Shown here in pieces: positions 60,536 to 64,000 of a stretch of 64,000 bases of DNA (the stretch's first letter is position 1; each line of letters starts with the position of its first letter). Position numbers and translations under genes: made by a program. The stretch comes from Embleya scabrispora DSM 41855 (GTDB lineage: Bacteria > Actinomycetota > Actinomycetes > Streptomycetales > Streptomycetaceae): the NCBI RefSeq assembly GCF_000372745.1, contig NZ_KB889662.1:62001-126000 (forward strand), read 5' to 3'. The notes beneath the pieces are model-generated. The model had not been told where the DNA came from and did no database searches. It worked only from the letters and a program-made list of their open reading frames with translations.

Positions 60536-62011
60536 CTACGCGCGGCCACGACCACGCGCGCGGTGGACATACCGCAACATCGCCCCGAGGCCGATGGCGA
60601 GCGCACCGCCACCGAGCGATATCGCGGCGTTGCCCGTCATGCCGCTGTGGGCCAGACGCGATCCGCCGGATCCGCCGATGCCTCCACCGTTGCCACCGCC
60701 CGCAGCACCACCCCGGCTGCCCGGGCCGCCGGCACCGCCGCCGTGCGGCTCGGTGTGCGTACCGAAGGACGCCGCCGATCGACTGGCGGCGGGCGAGGGC
60801 GAGTCGGACCGGTACGCCGAGTACGAGGCCGGATGCGAGCCGGACCGAGACACCTCGTACGAGGCCGAGCGCGAGATCGATTGCGAGGCCGAGCGCAAGG
60901 CCGGCGGGCCGGCGGAAGGACTCGCCGAAAGCGAAGCCGACGTGGGCCCGCCGCAATCCGGCAGGTCACCGTCGAACGGGTACCGGTGGAACCCGGACCC
61001 GGACGTCGACTCGTGGATCAGCGAACCGGCCGTGAAGAACCGCCCGTTCATCCCCGGAACGGACACGGTCGTGGTGCTCGCCGGATTGCCCACCAGCACA
61101 CTGCCCTGGAACTGGGCGTTGCCCTTGATGGTCACCGACGCGGCCTCCGCGAAGTTCCACAGCAGGCGCTCGCGCAGCCCGGCGGGGATGTCCGCGCTGC
61201 CGATGAAGGCGCTGACCACCCGGGTCGGCCCGGTCAGGTTGACCAGCACGGTGGCGCCCGGGGGGATCCTGACGAACGAGATGCCCTGATCCGCGCCGCC
61301 CGCGGGATCGGCGATGTCGAAGTCGACGTTGAACACCTGGAGTTGGGACGTACCGTCGCCGGTGAACAGCGTCTCGAAGCCCACGTTCGTAGCGGTGCCG
61401 GTGGCCGCGCGCGGGCGGCCGTCCGGGAACGCGTAGCAACTCGACGAGTCGGTCGACCGGGGACGCAGACCGGCGTACGGAGCCGCGGCGGACCCGTCCT
61501 TGACCGGGGCGGGCGTCACGGTGTCGCCGGTAAGGGTGCCCGCGTAGCGCACCACGCCGTTGACGGTCCCCTCCTCGGCGCTCAGCGTCTGCCCGGTCGC
61601 GACCGTGAGGTTGCCGCCGACGGTGAGGAAGTCCGTGCCGTCGTCGGGGGGCACCCGGGTGCCGGCACCCACGATGCCCACGTTGTAGCTGCCGGACCCC
61701 GAGGTCTTGTTCATGTCGAAGTCGCCGAGGGCGACGAGCTTGCCCTCGGCCCCCGCAGAGGATCCGCGTACGGACCAGTCGTTGCCGACGAACATGTTGA
61801 TGCCGTTGTCGCGACCTGCGATCGGGCCGTTGTTGGGTTCTTCATTCGTGGCCGGACAACGGCCGGGAATGCAGGGGCCGAGTCCGTCGGGCAGCGGCTC
61901 GGCGAAGCCCATGGCGGCGAAAACGCCGACGAGGATCACACCGCCGAGGGTGACGACTCCGGACAGCGCGAGGCCCGTCGCGCGGATCCGGGCGTTCGGT
62001 TTCCTGTGCAT
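60536..62011 (-). CDS. Choice-of-anchor A surface protein with LAHSG sorting-like signal
   Basis: A 491-residue secreted protein. Signal peptide ([20 protein letters not shown] and following), then a choice-of-anchor A domain ([70 protein letters not shown]), a Ser/Tyr/Arg-rich linker and a Gly-rich region. The end is LAHSG + membrane helix + RARGRGR, a variant of the LAXTG sortase signal with Ser in place of Thr. ATG at 62011 or in-frame ATG at 62029; neither has a clear ribosome site. Likely displayed on the cell wall; ligand unknown. Confidence 0.85.
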   Translation of the reverse strand: MHRKPNARIRATGLALSGVVTLGGVILVGVFAAMGFAEPLPDGLGPCIPGRCPATNEEPNNGPIAGRDNGINMFVGNDWSVRGSSAGAEGKLVALGDFDMNKTSGSGSYNVGIVGAGTRVPPDDGTDFLTVGGNLTVATGQTLSAEEGTVNGVVRYAGTLTGDTVTPAPVKDGSAAAPYAGLRPRSTDSSSCYAFPDGRPRAATGTATNVGFETLFTGDGTSQLQVFNVDFDIADPAGGADQGISFVRIPPGATVLVNLTGPTRVVSAFIGSADIPAGLRERLLWNFAEAASVTIKGNAQFQGSVLVGNPASTTTVSVPGMNGRFFTAGSLIHESTSGSGFHRYPFDGDLPDCGGPTSASLSASPSAGPPALRSASQSISRSASYEVSRSGSHPASYSAYRSDSPSPAASRSAASFGTHTEPHGGGAGGPGSRGGAAGGGNGGGIGGSGGSRLAHSGMTGNAAISLGGGALAIGLGAMLRYVHRARGRGRA

Positions 62012-62355
62012 TCCCGAAGAATCAGACATAAATCTACAAATCATGACAAGGCACGCAGAGGATTCCCTCGAATGCCTCCGTCGACGCGGCATGTCGTGCG
62101 TCGTCAACCGAGATGCGTACGGTCCGAGTACGCCGCAGGTATGGGATGTGATCCACGGGCCCGAATCGGAAACCGGCTGCGGAACACGATCGTTGGCGAG
62201 GCGAGACGAGGCGGGGAGGGTTTCGCGGTCGGTCCGAACCGGGCCGGCGCGGGCCGGCCGGCGCAAGGCTCGTGCGTACGATCCGCGCGGGGCCGGCAGG
62301 GTGTCCGTAGCCGCCCTCGCGGCATATCCGAGATCTTGGTGAATGGGAGTCTTCT
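62012..62355. other. 344-bp divergent intergenic region
   Basis: Between the surface protein and the NIPA/DMT-like gene. An AT-rich patch at about 62030-62050 beside the surface-protein start may be its promoter. No gene or clear operator is visible in the remainder. Confidence 0.4.
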
Positions 62356-63348
<993 letters not shown>

Positions 63349-63358
63349 TCGGCCGCCG

Positions 63359-63413
63359 GGCTCGGGTTCCTCGCGTGCGGCGCACGGCGCGTACGGCCCC
63401 GCGGCCCCGAGCC
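63359..63413. terminator. Interrupted hairpin between convergent genes
   Basis: GGCTCGGG (63359-63366) pairs with CCCGAGCC (63406-63413) around a 39-base GC-rich interior that can itself fold. Possible terminator between the membrane protein and the LysR gene. Confidence 0.4.
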
Positions 63414-63415
63414 GC

Positions 63416-64000
63416 TCAGCACTCCCGCGCCGCCAGCTCCGCGCCCACCGCGCGCAGCGTGGTCAGCAGCGGCGACGGACCGTAGCCTCGACGGACCGCC
63501 GCCATCAGGTGCCGGCGCGGTGCGGGCGCCGCGATCGGGCGCAGCACCACGCCGGACGGCAGCGCCGGCTGGGCCAGCCGGGGAATGATCGTCACGCCCA
63601 GACCGGCCGCCACCAGCGCCAGTTGGGCGCCGAAGTCGGTCGACGTGTGCACCAGACGGGGCTGGAATCCGGCCTGATGACAGGCCGTCAGGAGCAGCCC
63701 GTGGCATGCCGTCCCCGGTGCGGTGATGATCCAGTCGGCGTCCGCGAGGTCGGTCGCCAGGGAGACCTCGGCCCGCTCGGCGAGCGGGTGGCCGACCGGC
63801 AGCGCGATCTCGAACGGCTCGTCCAACAGCGGGTGCAACTCGATCCGCGGATGGTCGGGCGCGGGCATGTCGGGGTGCGTCATCACGACCGCCACGTCCA
63901 ACTCCCGGGCGGGCAGCAGCGGAAGCGCCTCCTCGGTCTCGTACTGGACCACCTCGAACCGCCACCCCGGATGGCTCACCTTGAGCCGGGCCAGCGCCGG
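63416..64000 (-). CDS. LysR family regulator, C-terminal part only
   Basis: The last 194 codons of a LysR regulator; the DNA-binding N-terminus lies beyond the right edge. The effector domain is clear: RFEVVQYETEEALPLLPARE, LDVAVVMTHPDMP, PFEIALPVGHPLAERAEVSL, ADWIITAPGTACHGLLLTAC and GAQLALVAAGLGVTIIPRLA. Ligand and target not deducible. Confidence 0.9.
   Translation of the reverse strand, partial: PALARLKVSHPGWRFEVVQYETEEALPLLPARELDVAVVMTHPDMPAPDHPRIELHPLLDEPFEIALPVGHPLAERAEVSLATDLADADWIITAPGTACHGLLLTACHQAGFQPRLVHTSTDFGAQLALVAAGLGVTIIPRLAQPALPSGVVLRPIAAPAPRRHLMAAVRRGYGPSPLLTTLRAVGAELAAREC

Overview
The window is very GC-rich DNA with strong G/C bias at third codon positions, packed genes on both strands, frequent GTG starts and no rRNA, tRNA, CRISPR array or transposase that I could find. 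Chaplin genes, the mycothiol ligase gene mshC, an msiK-type sugar ATPase, LAXTG-like cell-wall sorting signals and F420/LLM-type enzymes point to a filamentous actinomycete, most likely Streptomycetaceae or a close relative. The order phosphomutase - DUF3090 - SCO1664-type protein - mshC, followed by an M20 peptidase, two chaplins and a DUF5703 protein, matches what I remember of the mshC/chpC/chpH neighbourhood of Streptomyces coelicolor (recollection, not searched).

Layout. 1-5.3 kb: a partial Lrp regulator divergent from a trans-sulfuration PLP enzyme, an M48 protease, and a FAD monooxygenase divergent from a TetR gene with two 30-bp operators between them. 5.4-10.9 kb: a solute-binding lipoprotein and an MMPL - histidine kinase - response regulator operon. 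11-18.3 kb: an unrecognised protein, a long protein ending in an ADP-ribosylglycohydrolase-like domain that lacks its metal-binding motifs, a proline-rich protein, a MOSC protein, MsiK and a SUKH-4-like protein. 18.4-24.6 kb: a RecD-like ATPase gene carrying five copies of a 17-bp palindrome, an aldo/keto reductase, an LLM oxidoreductase and an unrecognised protein.

24.7-37.1 kb is the conserved core: CorA, phosphomutase, DUF3090, SCO1664-like, MshC, a cyclopropane-fatty-acid-synthase remnant, a TIGR04222 membrane protein, an M20 peptidase whose stop codon lies in a tandem repeat, two chaplins (one with a sortase signal), DUF5703, an acidic protein and a baeRF-family protein. 37.3-50.7 kb: an orphan peptide-type binding lipoprotein, two drug-type MFS pumps, a fatty-acid desaturase, a LysR gene divergent from a secreted LVIVD-repeat protein, a SUKH protein, a membrane-anchored EEP phosphatase and a flavin reductase. 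50.7-56.8 kb: a YbaK deacylase, an enoyl-CoA hydratase remnant, a methyltransferase, then a MoxR ATPase/VWA pair divergent from three overlapping AIM24-family genes. 56.9-64 kb: a LysR gene divergent from an amidohydrolase preceded by 10-bp repeats, an SDR, a surface-anchored choice-of-anchor A protein, a multi-pass NIPA/DMT-type protein and a partial LysR gene.

The best leads for something undescribed are the in-gene palindrome family at 20.4-20.7 kb, the degenerate ADP-ribosylglycohydrolase with its long charged N-terminus (12.1-14.5 kb), and the MoxR/VWA + triple AIM24 locus (53.7-56.8 kb). Many inter-gene hairpins with perfect stems of 10-28 bp separate the transcription units.
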